Below, piece after piece: positions 38,675 through 46,527 of a DNA stretch of 64,000 nucleotides. The stretch lies in NCBI GenBank assembly GCA_023461275.1, contig JAEYMI010000014.1, positions 62,001 through 126,000 on the forward strand. Direction: 5' to 3'. Below the pieces are notes generated by a model. It ran no database searches. It saw nothing but the letters and a program-made list of their open reading frames with translations, and had not been told where the DNA came from. The DNA comes from Actinomycetes bacterium. GTDB lineage: Bacteria > Actinomycetota > Actinomycetes > Mycobacteriales > Mycobacteriaceae. Made by a program: the position numbers and the translations under genes. The number at the start of each line of letters is the position of its first letter. Within the stretch, counting starts at the first letter, position 1.

Positions 38675-40783
38675 ATGAAGAATTCCGCACCGCTCCGCCC
38701 GATGGAGATGGCTTCCATCGCCGTCTTCGGCGGCATCACGGTCGCAGCGGTCGTCGTCGCGGCGGTGATTCCGATGGCCACCGCGGTCGGTTTGCTGGCG
38801 CCGGTGCCGCTGGCCCTGATCGCCGCCCGGACCCGCCCGCGTGCCCTGTTGACCGCGGCCGTGGCCACCACGGGTGTCACCTTCGCCATGGCCGGCAGCG
38901 GTGCGGCGTCGGGTGTGCTGGTGTCGGCGCTGATCGGCGGCCTCGTCGGTGAGATCAAACGTCGCGGCCGGGGGACCGGCACCCTCACCGCTGTCTCGCT
39001 GGTCGCGGCCCCGATCATCGGCGGCATCTCGGTCGTCGTGCTGCTGATTCTGGTACCGCTGCGCACCCTGATACTCAAGGCGCTGGAGAACACCGTCGGC
39101 GGGCTGGTGAAGGCGATCGACAAGATTCCCCAACTGCAGGGGCTCGGCGATGCCGTCGAGAAGGTCGGATCGAGCATGGTCGACTACTGGTGGATCTGGA
39201 TGTGGGTGTCCGGCACGTTCGGAGCCTTCGTCTCCATCGCCGCCGGATGGTGGATTCTCGGCGGTGTCATCGGTCGGCTCGCCGATATCCCGAGCACCGA
39301 CACCCTCGACGCCGGGCTTGATGCACGAGGGTCGGGTCCAGGCGGCGATGACCAACTGGTCTCGCCGTTGCCGCTGACGCTGTCCGACGTCGGGTTCCGC
39401 TACACCGCCGACGGTCCGTCGGTGCTGTCCGGCATCGATCTGCGGATCGTGCCGGGGGAGTTCATCGCGGTGGTCGGCGCCAACGGATCGGGCAAGTCGA
39501 CGCTGGCCAAGATCCTCGCCGGCCGCGCCCCGACGTCAGGGTCAGTGACGCGGGGTTCCGTGACGCGGGGGACCGGTTCTGGTCCCGGAACAGCAGGCCT
39601 CGGCCGTCCCGGCGGCACGGCGATGGTGCTGCAGCGCCCGGAATCGCAGATGCTCGGCTCGCGGGTCGCCGACGACCTGGTCTGGGGCCTGCCCGAAGGG
39701 CACCACGTGGACATCGACGCGCTGCTGGCCGAGGTCGGACTCGACGGGCTCGGCGACCGGGAGACCTCGGACCTGTCCGGCGGGCAGCAACAGCGCCTGG
39801 CGGTGGCCGCGGCGCTGGCCCGTTCACCGCAGTTGCTGATCGCCGACGAGGTGACATCGATGGTGGACCCGGCCGGCCGCGACGACCTGCTGGCGCTGCT
39901 GGCCGCGTTGCCTGCGCGACACGGCATCACCGTCGTACTGATCACCCACCGCGGTGCCGAGGCCGCCAGCGCCGACCGGGTCGTGCACCTCGATGGCGGC
40001 CGCATGCTCGACCGCGTCCCCGACTGGGTACACGCCGACGTGAACAGCCATCCCGGCTGGGTGGGCCAGACGCCGGCCGGCTCGTCGCCGGTCCCGGTAC
40101 TCACCCTTGATCACGTCGGATACACCTACCTGAAGGGCTCGCCGTGGCAGGTGGAGGCGCTGCACGACGTGAGTCTGACGGTCAACCGCGGCGACGGACT
40201 GCTGATCGTCGGCGGAAATGGTTCGGGGAAGACAACTCTCGCGTGGATCATGGCCGGGCTCACCGCGCCGACGGCCGGCACGTGCGAGCTCGGCTGTAAG
40301 CCGGTCACCCAACGGGTCGGCGAGGTGGGGCTGGCTTTCCAGCACGCTCGAATCCAACTGCAGCGGTCGCGGGTCGGTGACGAGATCATGGCCGCCGGCG
40401 GCATCGAGATCGGCAGTGGTGAGGTCGCCCGGGTGCTGGAGATGGTCGGTTTGCCGAGGGAAATGGCAGCACAACAAACAGATTCGCTGTCCGGCGGGCA
40501 GATGCGACGCCTGGTGCTGGCCGGGTTGATCGCCCGCCATCCCACGGTGCTGGTGCTCGACGAGCCGTTGGCCGGTCTGGATCCCTACGCCAGGGCCGAC
40601 ATCGTGGATCTGCTGAAACGCCTACGCGCGGAAGGGATGACGTTGATCATCATCTCCCATGACTTCGATTCGCTCGACGAGGTGTGCAACCGCCGCGTTC
40701 ATCTGACCGCCGGTCGGATCGACAATCCGGTACCGGCGTCGGCGCCGGTCCACGGGGTCCACGGTGACGGGGGTGTGCAATGA
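38675..40783 (+). CDS. ECF transporter S component fused to two ABC ATPase domains
   Basis: 702 residues from ATG at 38675. Residues 1-205 are a six-helix MptD/HtsT-type S component. ATPase 1 (about 225-470) has GANGSGKST, LSGGQQQRLAV and LLIADEVTSM; ATPase 2 (about 475-690) has GGNGSGKTT, LSGGQMRRLVL and VLVLDEPLAGL. M. tuberculosis Rv2326c has the same fused layout. With the T component encoded next (4-nt ATGA overlap) it forms a full importer. Substrate is not evident. A short repeated SVTRG linker (about 290-300) lies between Walker A and the Q-loop of ATPase 1. Confidence 0.9.
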   Translation: MKNSAPLRPMEMASIAVFGGITVAAVVVAAVIPMATAVGLLAPVPLALIAARTRPRALLTAAVATTGVTFAMAGSGAASGVLVSALIGGLVGEIKRRGRGTGTLTAVSLVAAPIIGGISVVVLLILVPLRTLILKALENTVGGLVKAIDKIPQLQGLGDAVEKVGSSMVDYWWIWMWVSGTFGAFVSIAAGWWILGGVIGRLADIPSTDTLDAGLDARGSGPGGDDQLVSPLPLTLSDVGFRYTADGPSVLSGIDLRIVPGEFIAVVGANGSGKSTLAKILAGRAPTSGSVTRGSVTRGTGSGPGTAGLGRPGGTAMVLQRPESQMLGSRVADDLVWGLPEGHHVDIDALLAEVGLDGLGDRETSDLSGGQQQRLAVAAALARSPQLLIADEVTSMVDPAGRDDLLALLAALPARHGITVVLITHRGAEAASADRVVHLDGGRMLDRVPDWVHADVNSHPGWVGQTPAGSSPVPVLTLDHVGYTYLKGSPWQVEALHDVSLTVNRGDGLLIVGGNGSGKTTLAWIMAGLTAPTAGTCELGCKPVTQRVGEVGLAFQHARIQLQRSRVGDEIMAAGGIEIGSGEVARVLEMVGLPREMAAQQTDSLSGGQMRRLVLAGLIARHPTVLVLDEPLAGLDPYARADIVDLLKRLRAEGMTLIIISHDFDSLDEVCNRRVHLTAGRIDNPVPASAPVHGVHGDGGVQ

Positions 40784-41529
40784 CGATGGCCACGCCGCCG
40801 TTGCGGCAGGTACCCGGAAACTCTGTGGTGCACCGACTCTGGGCCGGGACCAAGCTGATTATCGTGGCGTTGCTGGGCCTGATGACGTGGGTCCTGCCGT
40901 CGTGGCCGTCCCTCGGCCTGGTCGCCGCGGTGGTCATCGTGACCGCGTTGATCGCCGGAATCCCGTTGGGCGCCATACCTCGTCCGCCGTGGTGGTTCTG
41001 GGCGTTGATCATCGCCGGCGGTCTGTTGAACGTCTTCTTCGGTGGCGATGCCCTCATCATCTACCTGCGCGCCACCCTGCTCGGTTTGGTGTTGCTGGCC
41101 AGTTCGATCCTGGTCATCTGGACGACGCCGATGGCCGAGGTGGCGCCCGCGCTGGCGACGCTGATGCGGCCGCTGAAGAAGCTGCGGCTGCCGGTCGACG
41201 AGTGGGCGGTCGCGATCGCGTTGTGCCTGCGGGGACTGCCGATGCTGCTCGAGGAACTGCGAATGCTGCGCGCGGTGCACCGGCTACGGCCGAAAGGCCC
41301 TGCGTCGTCGGATCATCCGGCGGCCGAGATGGGCATCATGGACATGGTCACCGCCGCGATGTCGTCGGCGCTACGCCGCAGCGCGGAGATGGCCGAGGCG
41401 ATCACCGCGCGTGGCGGGACGGGGCGGCTGACCGCGTACCCGTCGAGGCCGGCACGGATCGACGCGGTGGCGCTGGTGATCATCGTGGTCGCCTGCGCGG
41501 GAGCGGTGATCGCGACCAAGCTGATGTGA
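40780..41529 (+). CDS. ECF transporter T component
   Basis: 249 residues from ATG at 40780, inside the end of the S-A-A gene (ATGA). It has the EcfT layout: an N-terminal segment with VHRLWAGTKLI, several helices (about 25-110), then a cytosolic helical hairpin carrying the ARG signature (AITARGGTGRL). This hairpin couples the ATPases to the S component. It ends with a helix at AVALVIIVVACAGAVIAT. The gene is followed by a terminator hairpin. The substrate is unknown, like that of its partner. Confidence 0.9.
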   Translation: MTMATPPLRQVPGNSVVHRLWAGTKLIIVALLGLMTWVLPSWPSLGLVAAVVIVTALIAGIPLGAIPRPPWWFWALIIAGGLLNVFFGGDALIIYLRATLLGLVLLASSILVIWTTPMAEVAPALATLMRPLKKLRLPVDEWAVAIALCLRGLPMLLEELRMLRAVHRLRPKGPASSDHPAAEMGIMDMVTAAMSSALRRSAEMAEAITARGGTGRLTAYPSRPARIDAVALVIIVVACAGAVIATKLM

Positions 41530-41537
41530 ATCTCACC

Positions 41538-41581
41538 AGACAACGAGAGACGCCCACCATCGTGGGCGTCTCTCGTTGTCT
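41538..41581. terminator. Bidirectional hairpin between ecfT and sodA
   Basis: Perfect 20-bp arms (41538-41557 and 41562-41581) with loop CATC, between convergent genes. Confidence 0.85.
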
Positions 41582-41603
41582 CACAAGATGTTTCTCATCA
41601 GGG

Positions 41604-42233
41604 TCAGGCGGGGACGATCAGGCCTGCGCCCTGCTTGGTGGCCGTCGCGAAGCGCTCGGCGGCGTCGGCCCAGTTGACCACGTTCCACCAGGCCTTGACG
41701 TAGTCGGGCTTGACGTTCTGGTAGTCGAGGTAGAAGGCGTGCTCCCACATGTCGAGCAGCACGATCGGGATGATCGCGGCCGGGATGTTGCCGCTCTGGT
41801 CGGTCAGCTGCAGGATCACCAGGTTCTTGCCGATGGTGTCGTATCCGAGGATCGCCCAGCCGCTGCCCTGCAGGGTGGTGGCTGCCGCGGTGAAGTGGGC
41901 CTGGAACTTGTCGAAGCCGCCGAACTGGTCGTCGATGGCCGCGGCCAGGTCGCCCTCGGGCTTGTCGCCACCGTTGGGGGACAGGTTCTTCCAGAAGATC
42001 GAGTGGTTGGTGTGGCCACCGAGGTGGAAGGCCAGGGTGGCCGACAGGCCGTAGACCTTGCCGGCGATGTCGCCGGCGTCGCGGGCCTCGGCCAGCTTGG
42101 CCAGGGTGTCGTTGGCGCCCTTCACGTAGGTCGCGTGATGCTTGTCGTGATGGAGCTCCATGATCCTGCCGGAGATGTGCGGTTCAAGTGCCGCATAGTC
42201 GTACGGGAGATCCGGCAAGGTGTATTCAGCCAC
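41604..42233 (-). CDS. sodA: Superoxide dismutase (Mn/Fe type)
   Basis: 209 residues from GTG at 42233, behind GAGAGGAA; earlier in-frame sequence is not homologous. Metal ligands are visible: His in ELHHDKHHATYVK, His in FHLGGHTNHSIFW, and Asp/His in LLDMWEHAFYLDYQN, giving the usual HHDH set. The start MAEYTLPDLPYDYAALEP and the end FATATKQGAGLIVPA are typical of mycobacterial SodA. It converts superoxide to O2 and H2O2; homologues are often exported without a signal. Iron or manganese use cannot be told from sequence. Confidence 0.95.
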   Translation of the reverse strand: MAEYTLPDLPYDYAALEPHISGRIMELHHDKHHATYVKGANDTLAKLAEARDAGDIAGKVYGLSATLAFHLGGHTNHSIFWKNLSPNGGDKPEGDLAAAIDDQFGGFDKFQAHFTAAATTLQGSGWAILGYDTIGKNLVILQLTDQSGNIPAAIIPIVLLDMWEHAFYLDYQNVKPDYVKAWWNVVNWADAAERFATATKQGAGLIVPA

Positions 42234-42506
42234 GGTATTCCTCTCTGAGTACTGCTCTGGTTGCTCATCTTCTCTCGCGTCGTCGAGCGTCGGGGAATGA
42301 CGCAGGCGAGATGGCTCCAGCCTTCCCCAGACCATGGGGGAATGCAACAAACCGCACGTAAATCACTTCAACCGCGGTTGAACTATTGCGGCCGCGCGGA
42401 ACGTGCTACAGAGGATGAACGATGTTGCCGCACAACGGTAGCTGCGCTACTTCGTTGGCAGATGAGTTCGCTCGCACAGCGACGAGCACTGGGCGCGCCG
42501 TGCTCG

Positions 42507-42677
42507 CTAGACGAGCAGGAGCACAACGAAGACAGCGAGCAGAACCGCGATACTGGCACCGGTCGCCAGGCACGCCGACGCCACGTCGTAGTGGGCTTTG
42601 GGCACTACGCGCCGCCGCGAGACGAGAACGTCGTCGACGTCTGCACCTGCATGGAATGCTCCACCGTGAGATGTCAT
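42507..42677 (-). CDS. Predicted 56-residue single-span membrane protein
   Basis: Too short for routine calling. ATG at 42677 has GAAGG 6-10 nt upstream. The product starts MTSHGGAFHAGADVDDVLVS, then a short basic RRRVVPKAHYD, then one helix from about residue 31 (VASACLATGASIAVLLAVFVVLLLV) to the C-terminus. The gap between sodA (minus) and msrA (plus) holds no other ORF with these features. Orientation is the same as sodA. Role unknown; a small tail-anchored envelope protein is plausible. Confidence 0.5.
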   Translation of the reverse strand: MTSHGGAFHAGADVDDVLVSRRRVVPKAHYDVASACLATGASIAVLLAVFVVLLLV

Positions 42678-42823
42678 CGTCACCTTCTACAACGCTGTGT
42701 CGGCTGATGTTGTGCGAGGCGGGACCCACGTGAGGATTGTCACACCCGGCAATTCTGGCCATCGTAAACAAAGTCGGGCTCAGGACTCAAGTCCGTCTGG
42801 TAGCGCGGCGTAGGATCGCCGGT

Positions 42824-43543
42824 ATGTCATGGCTCGATCAGCTGCTGCACGGTCACCAGGCCAAGCGTGAGCTCGTCTCTCCCGACGAGGCGCTGACCGG
42901 CCGCGATGTCGGAGTCGACGTCGCGGCAGAGAACATCGTCCTGCATCATCCGATGCGCGGAACGGACCCCGGAGATCGATTCGGAATCGGCGACTTCGGC
43001 AGCACCGATTCGGGTACTGAACTTGCCTCGGTGGTTCTCGCCGGCGGCTGCTTCTGGGGCATCGAAGAGATCTTCTGGCAGGTGCCGGGCGTCTACACGA
43101 CCGCGGTCGGCTACGCCGGCGGGTACACGCCCAATCCCGCATACAGCGAGGTGTGCACCGCCAAGACCGGCCACACCGAATCGGCGCTGGTGGTCTTCGA
43201 TCCGGCTGTCATCGACCTCGAAGGTGTTCTTGCCATCTTCTGGGAAAGCCACGATCCCACCCAGGAGATGCGTCAGGGCAACGACGTCGGCACCCAGTAC
43301 CGCTCAGCCATCTTCACCCTCTCGCAGGCCGACGCCGACCTCGCCCGCGCGTCAGCCGAGAAGTACGGCACCGTCCTGAGCGCTGCCGGACTGGGGCCGA
43401 TCACCACCGAGATCGCGCCGCTCGCCGAAGCCGGCGACGGCTGGTTCTACTACGCCGAGGACTACCACCAGCAGTACCTCGCGAAGAACCCGCACGGCTA
43501 TCGGTGCCACGCCGCCACCGGGCTGCGCTACCCGACGACCTGA
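42824..43543 (+). CDS. msrA: Peptide-methionine (S)-S-oxide reductase
   Basis: 239 residues from ATG at 42824. The N-terminal extension (about 1-65) leads to the MsrA domain with the catalytic GCFWG (about 75), GYAGGYTPNPAYSEVCTAKTGHTESALVVFDP, and FYYAEDYHQQYLAKNP near the end. It reduces methionine-S-sulfoxide in proteins, using a recycling Cys near the C-terminus (GYRCH). Near sodA, it fits oxidative-stress defence. The winged-helix gene follows after 6 nt. Confidence 0.95.
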   Translation: MSWLDQLLHGHQAKRELVSPDEALTGRDVGVDVAAENIVLHHPMRGTDPGDRFGIGDFGSTDSGTELASVVLAGGCFWGIEEIFWQVPGVYTTAVGYAGGYTPNPAYSEVCTAKTGHTESALVVFDPAVIDLEGVLAIFWESHDPTQEMRQGNDVGTQYRSAIFTLSQADADLARASAEKYGTVLSAAGLGPITTEIAPLAEAGDGWFYYAEDYHQQYLAKNPHGYRCHAATGLRYPTT

Positions 43544-43549
43544 CGATCG

Positions 43550-44614
43550 ATGGCCACACCGCTCACCCTGAGCGCCTGGAATCGCACTGTGCTGCATCGG
43601 CAGCACCTCACCGAACGCATCGCTGAGGACGCCATCGAGGTGCTTGACCGCTGCGTGGGTCTGCAGTCGCAGGACCCGCGCGCGGCGTTCTACGGATTGG
43701 CTTCGCGCATCGGCGGTTTCGAGCCCGACGAGCTCGACGACCTGCTGACCTCACGCGAGGTGGTCCGGATGGCGTCACTGCGCGGCACCGTGTTCCTGAT
43801 GGACGCCGAGGACACCCGCTGGATCCGTCCGCTCGTCCAGCCGGTGCTCGACGCCTCGGCCGCGCAGCATCGCAAACGTCTGCGGCACGCCGAGCACGAT
43901 GCCGTCGTCGACGCTGCAGCGGACCTGCTCGATGGCGCGCAGCTATCCGTGGCCGATCTCAAAAGCCAACTGGCTCAGCGCTTTCCCGACGAGGACTCAG
44001 CTACGCTCGCGACCCTCGCGCGGTGCGCGCTCGCGTTGGTCCAGGTACCGCCACGTGGGCTGTGGGCCGGGCGCGGTGCACCCACCTACCAACTCTTCGA
44101 CGACTGGGTCGGGCCGGGCGAGCCCGCGATCTCCGGCACCGAGGCAGTCAAGGAACTCATTCGTCTCTACCTCCGGGGCTTCGGTCCGGCGACGGTCAAG
44201 GGCATCCAGACGTGGTGCGGTCTCACCGGCCTGAAGGCGACCGTCGAAACGATGGAAAAGGACTGGGAGCTCGAACGATTGACCGGACCCGACGGCATCG
44301 AACTCTACGATCTCGACGGGCTCGGGATCGTCGACGACGCCCCGGCGCCGGCGCGATTGATCGCGCCCTACGACAACGTGATCATGGCCTCGGCCGATCG
44401 TCGGCGCATCGATCCCGACGACCTGTACCGCACCATGGCGACGCCGAACGGCCTCTCGCCAGGATTTGTCCTCGTCGACGGATTCCTGTGTGGCTCTTGG
44501 TCATTCGATGCCAACAAGCGGGTCGTGGTGAACTATGCCAAGAAGGTCGACGCGCGCTCGGCACGAGCGGTCGACGATGAGGTGGCCCGGTTGCAGGAGT
44601 TCTGCGACTGCTAG
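43550..44614 (+). CDS. HTH_42-family winged-helix protein
   Basis: 354 residues from ATG at 43550. It matches the PF06224 HTH_42 family (AlkX/YcaQ-like): LSAWNRTVLHRQHLTER at the start, IEVLDRCVGLQSQDPRAAFYGLASR, and LRGTVFLMDAEDTRW. These proteins include DNA glycosylases acting on crosslinks (AlkX, YcaQ), so it may be a repair enzyme; that is family knowledge, not seen directly. It may share a transcript with msrA. The last codon's stop TAG overlaps the stop CTA of the Gabija-like helicase gene (CTAG at 44611-44614). Confidence 0.88.
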   Translation: MATPLTLSAWNRTVLHRQHLTERIAEDAIEVLDRCVGLQSQDPRAAFYGLASRIGGFEPDELDDLLTSREVVRMASLRGTVFLMDAEDTRWIRPLVQPVLDASAAQHRKRLRHAEHDAVVDAAADLLDGAQLSVADLKSQLAQRFPDEDSATLATLARCALALVQVPPRGLWAGRGAPTYQLFDDWVGPGEPAISGTEAVKELIRLYLRGFGPATVKGIQTWCGLTGLKATVETMEKDWELERLTGPDGIELYDLDGLGIVDDAPAPARLIAPYDNVIMASADRRRIDPDDLYRTMATPNGLSPGFVLVDGFLCGSWSFDANKRVVVNYAKKVDARSARAVDDEVARLQEFCDC

Positions 44615-46527
44615 TCGAAACGAATCAGCGAGACTCCGGCGTCCTTCAAGTCCTGATAAAGGTCGCCGAGTGGTGCTGGCTCACCCCGCTGGTCACACTG
44701 GGTGAAGATCAGGCATTCCGCTGCTCGAGACACACCCACGAAGAACGTCATCGTGGACTCGATGGTGTTCCGGGTGTGCGCCCACCACTGCTCTTTATCG
44801 AGGCCGATGAAGAAGACAGTGTGGTACTCCAACCCCTTGCTCCGGTGGACGGTCAACAGTGGAACTGCGTCGGCGTCGAAAAAGGCCTCGGGGACTGCAA
44901 TCCATGAATCAACACGTCCAAGCGTTTGGACAAGACGAATCCTGAACGCATCGAGGGTGACTTGCAGGTCCTCAGGTCTGTCGCCAAGAAGCCGCTTGTG
45001 GCCAGCCGCTGCGACACGAACGAAGGTCGTGAGTTGGTCGATCAGAGATCTCGCTGCATCGTCGACGAAGTCGCCACTTGAATCGTCGTTGAGGGGCGTT
45101 ACCGCCATCCAGCTGCGAAGAATCCGGAGATAGGCTGTTAGGTTGGTGTCGACCCGAGCCCTGGCATCCCGAGTGCGACTTCCCGAAGACGACATCCTCG
45201 CCAGTGTTGACGTGACGTCATGCCAAGCCTGTGGCTGTCCGACCTTATTCACGGCAAGGGTGAGGATGCCCAGCAGGAGGCGTACCAGATCGTCCGTCAG
45301 TAGGTCCTGGAGTCGAAGTTCGCCAACTTTCGCATCGTCATTGCGCAACCGCAATCCGAAAGCCGACAACGCCCGACTCAGTTGCGGTTCTAGCTTCGCG
45401 ACCTCTTGTCTGGCGATCAGTCCATAGTTAGCAGGGCTTCGGCCCGACGTCTCCATGTCGGCGGCAATCCATGCCGCAACGGCGTCAGCTTCGCACTCCT
45501 CATTAGGAAATGACCAAACCGAGACGGGGGTCTCACCCACGGGCGTGTTGACACGTGAGTGCTGGAGTGGACTCTTAGGGTCGAGTCGGATTGCGAACCG
45601 ATGCTGTAGGTCAACGAGCTTCTGGGAAGAACGGAAGTTCGATTTGAACTTGAATGGTTCGGCCTTGAAGTCGACCTCAAATTCTGCGAATGCGTTTCCC
45701 AATGCCCCTGCCCAGCCCATGATCCGCTGATTTGGGTCGCCTACGGCGGTCACTGTCGTTCCCGCATGAGCGAAGACCGACTTGAGGAAGGAGTATTGGG
45801 CGTAGGTGGTGTCCTGGAACTCGTCGATGAAGACGTATGGGTAGGTAAAACGCAGCGCTCGCTTGAGTTGCGGGCTCATCCGAATAATTAGATCAGCGAG
45901 CCGGTTAAGCATGACGAAATCGACCAACGGGTCTTCAGGCTGCAAGTATTTCTGCTTCCACCATTCCTTCACGGCGTAGTCGCTTGCTGACCGAGCAGGC
46001 TGCTGTTCGGAGGGAATGGATGGGAGTTCTGCTACACCCAGAACATTGGACAGAAATGTCTCGGGCGAGAGTGCATAAATTGCCTGCGCCGAAGCCTTGT
46101 CTAGGTCGCCTCCAATGTCTCGAAAGAATGCCGAGACATCCCTTTTGGTGAAGAATTTAATGGTGTAATCGGCGCTCAATTCCCATTCGTTTGGCAGTAG
46201 TGTGCAAAATCTGTCGACGATCGACTTGGTAAAGGCGTCGAATGTCATGGAGACGAAGCGGTGAGCGTGTTCTGGAAGTCGTTTCTGAACGCGGTCTCGC
46301 AAGTTCGTTGCTGCTGATCGCTTGAAGGAGATAGCCAGAATCTGATGCGGAGACCGGCAGATTGGCGTTTCAAGAAGATACGCTGCTCGCTGCGCCAGGA
46401 ACTCCGATTTTCCGGAACCTGGGCCTGCTGCCACTGACGCATTGCCGACCCACCGCAAGGCGGCCCACGCGTCACATTCGAGGTTGTCAATGCCTTTCGG
46501 GCGCCATTCTGCGCTGGACGTGATCAT
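44611..46527 (-). CDS. gajB-like: Gabija-like UvrD-family helicase (GajB-like)
   Basis: 638 residues from ATG at 46527, overlapping the gajA-like stop (ATGA). Helicase motifs in order: Walker A GPGSGKS (35-41), motif II DEFQD (235-239), motif III VGDPNQRIMGW (about 262-272), motif V TVHRSKGLEY and motif VI FFVGVSRAAECL near the C-terminus. In Gabija, GajB is a UvrD-like helicase paired with GajA. This one is longer than the B. cereus GajB (494 aa). Base composition is visibly less GC-rich than that of neighbouring genes, which indicates acquisition by transfer. Confidence 0.85.
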   Translation of the reverse strand: MITSSAEWRPKGIDNLECDAWAALRWVGNASVAAGPGSGKSEFLAQRAAYLLETPICRSPHQILAISFKRSAATNLRDRVQKRLPEHAHRFVSMTFDAFTKSIVDRFCTLLPNEWELSADYTIKFFTKRDVSAFFRDIGGDLDKASAQAIYALSPETFLSNVLGVAELPSIPSEQQPARSASDYAVKEWWKQKYLQPEDPLVDFVMLNRLADLIIRMSPQLKRALRFTYPYVFIDEFQDTTYAQYSFLKSVFAHAGTTVTAVGDPNQRIMGWAGALGNAFAEFEVDFKAEPFKFKSNFRSSQKLVDLQHRFAIRLDPKSPLQHSRVNTPVGETPVSVWSFPNEECEADAVAAWIAADMETSGRSPANYGLIARQEVAKLEPQLSRALSAFGLRLRNDDAKVGELRLQDLLTDDLVRLLLGILTLAVNKVGQPQAWHDVTSTLARMSSSGSRTRDARARVDTNLTAYLRILRSWMAVTPLNDDSSGDFVDDAARSLIDQLTTFVRVAAAGHKRLLGDRPEDLQVTLDAFRIRLVQTLGRVDSWIAVPEAFFDADAVPLLTVHRSKGLEYHTVFFIGLDKEQWWAHTRNTIESTMTFFVGVSRAAECLIFTQCDQRGEPAPLGDLYQDLKDAGVSLIRFD

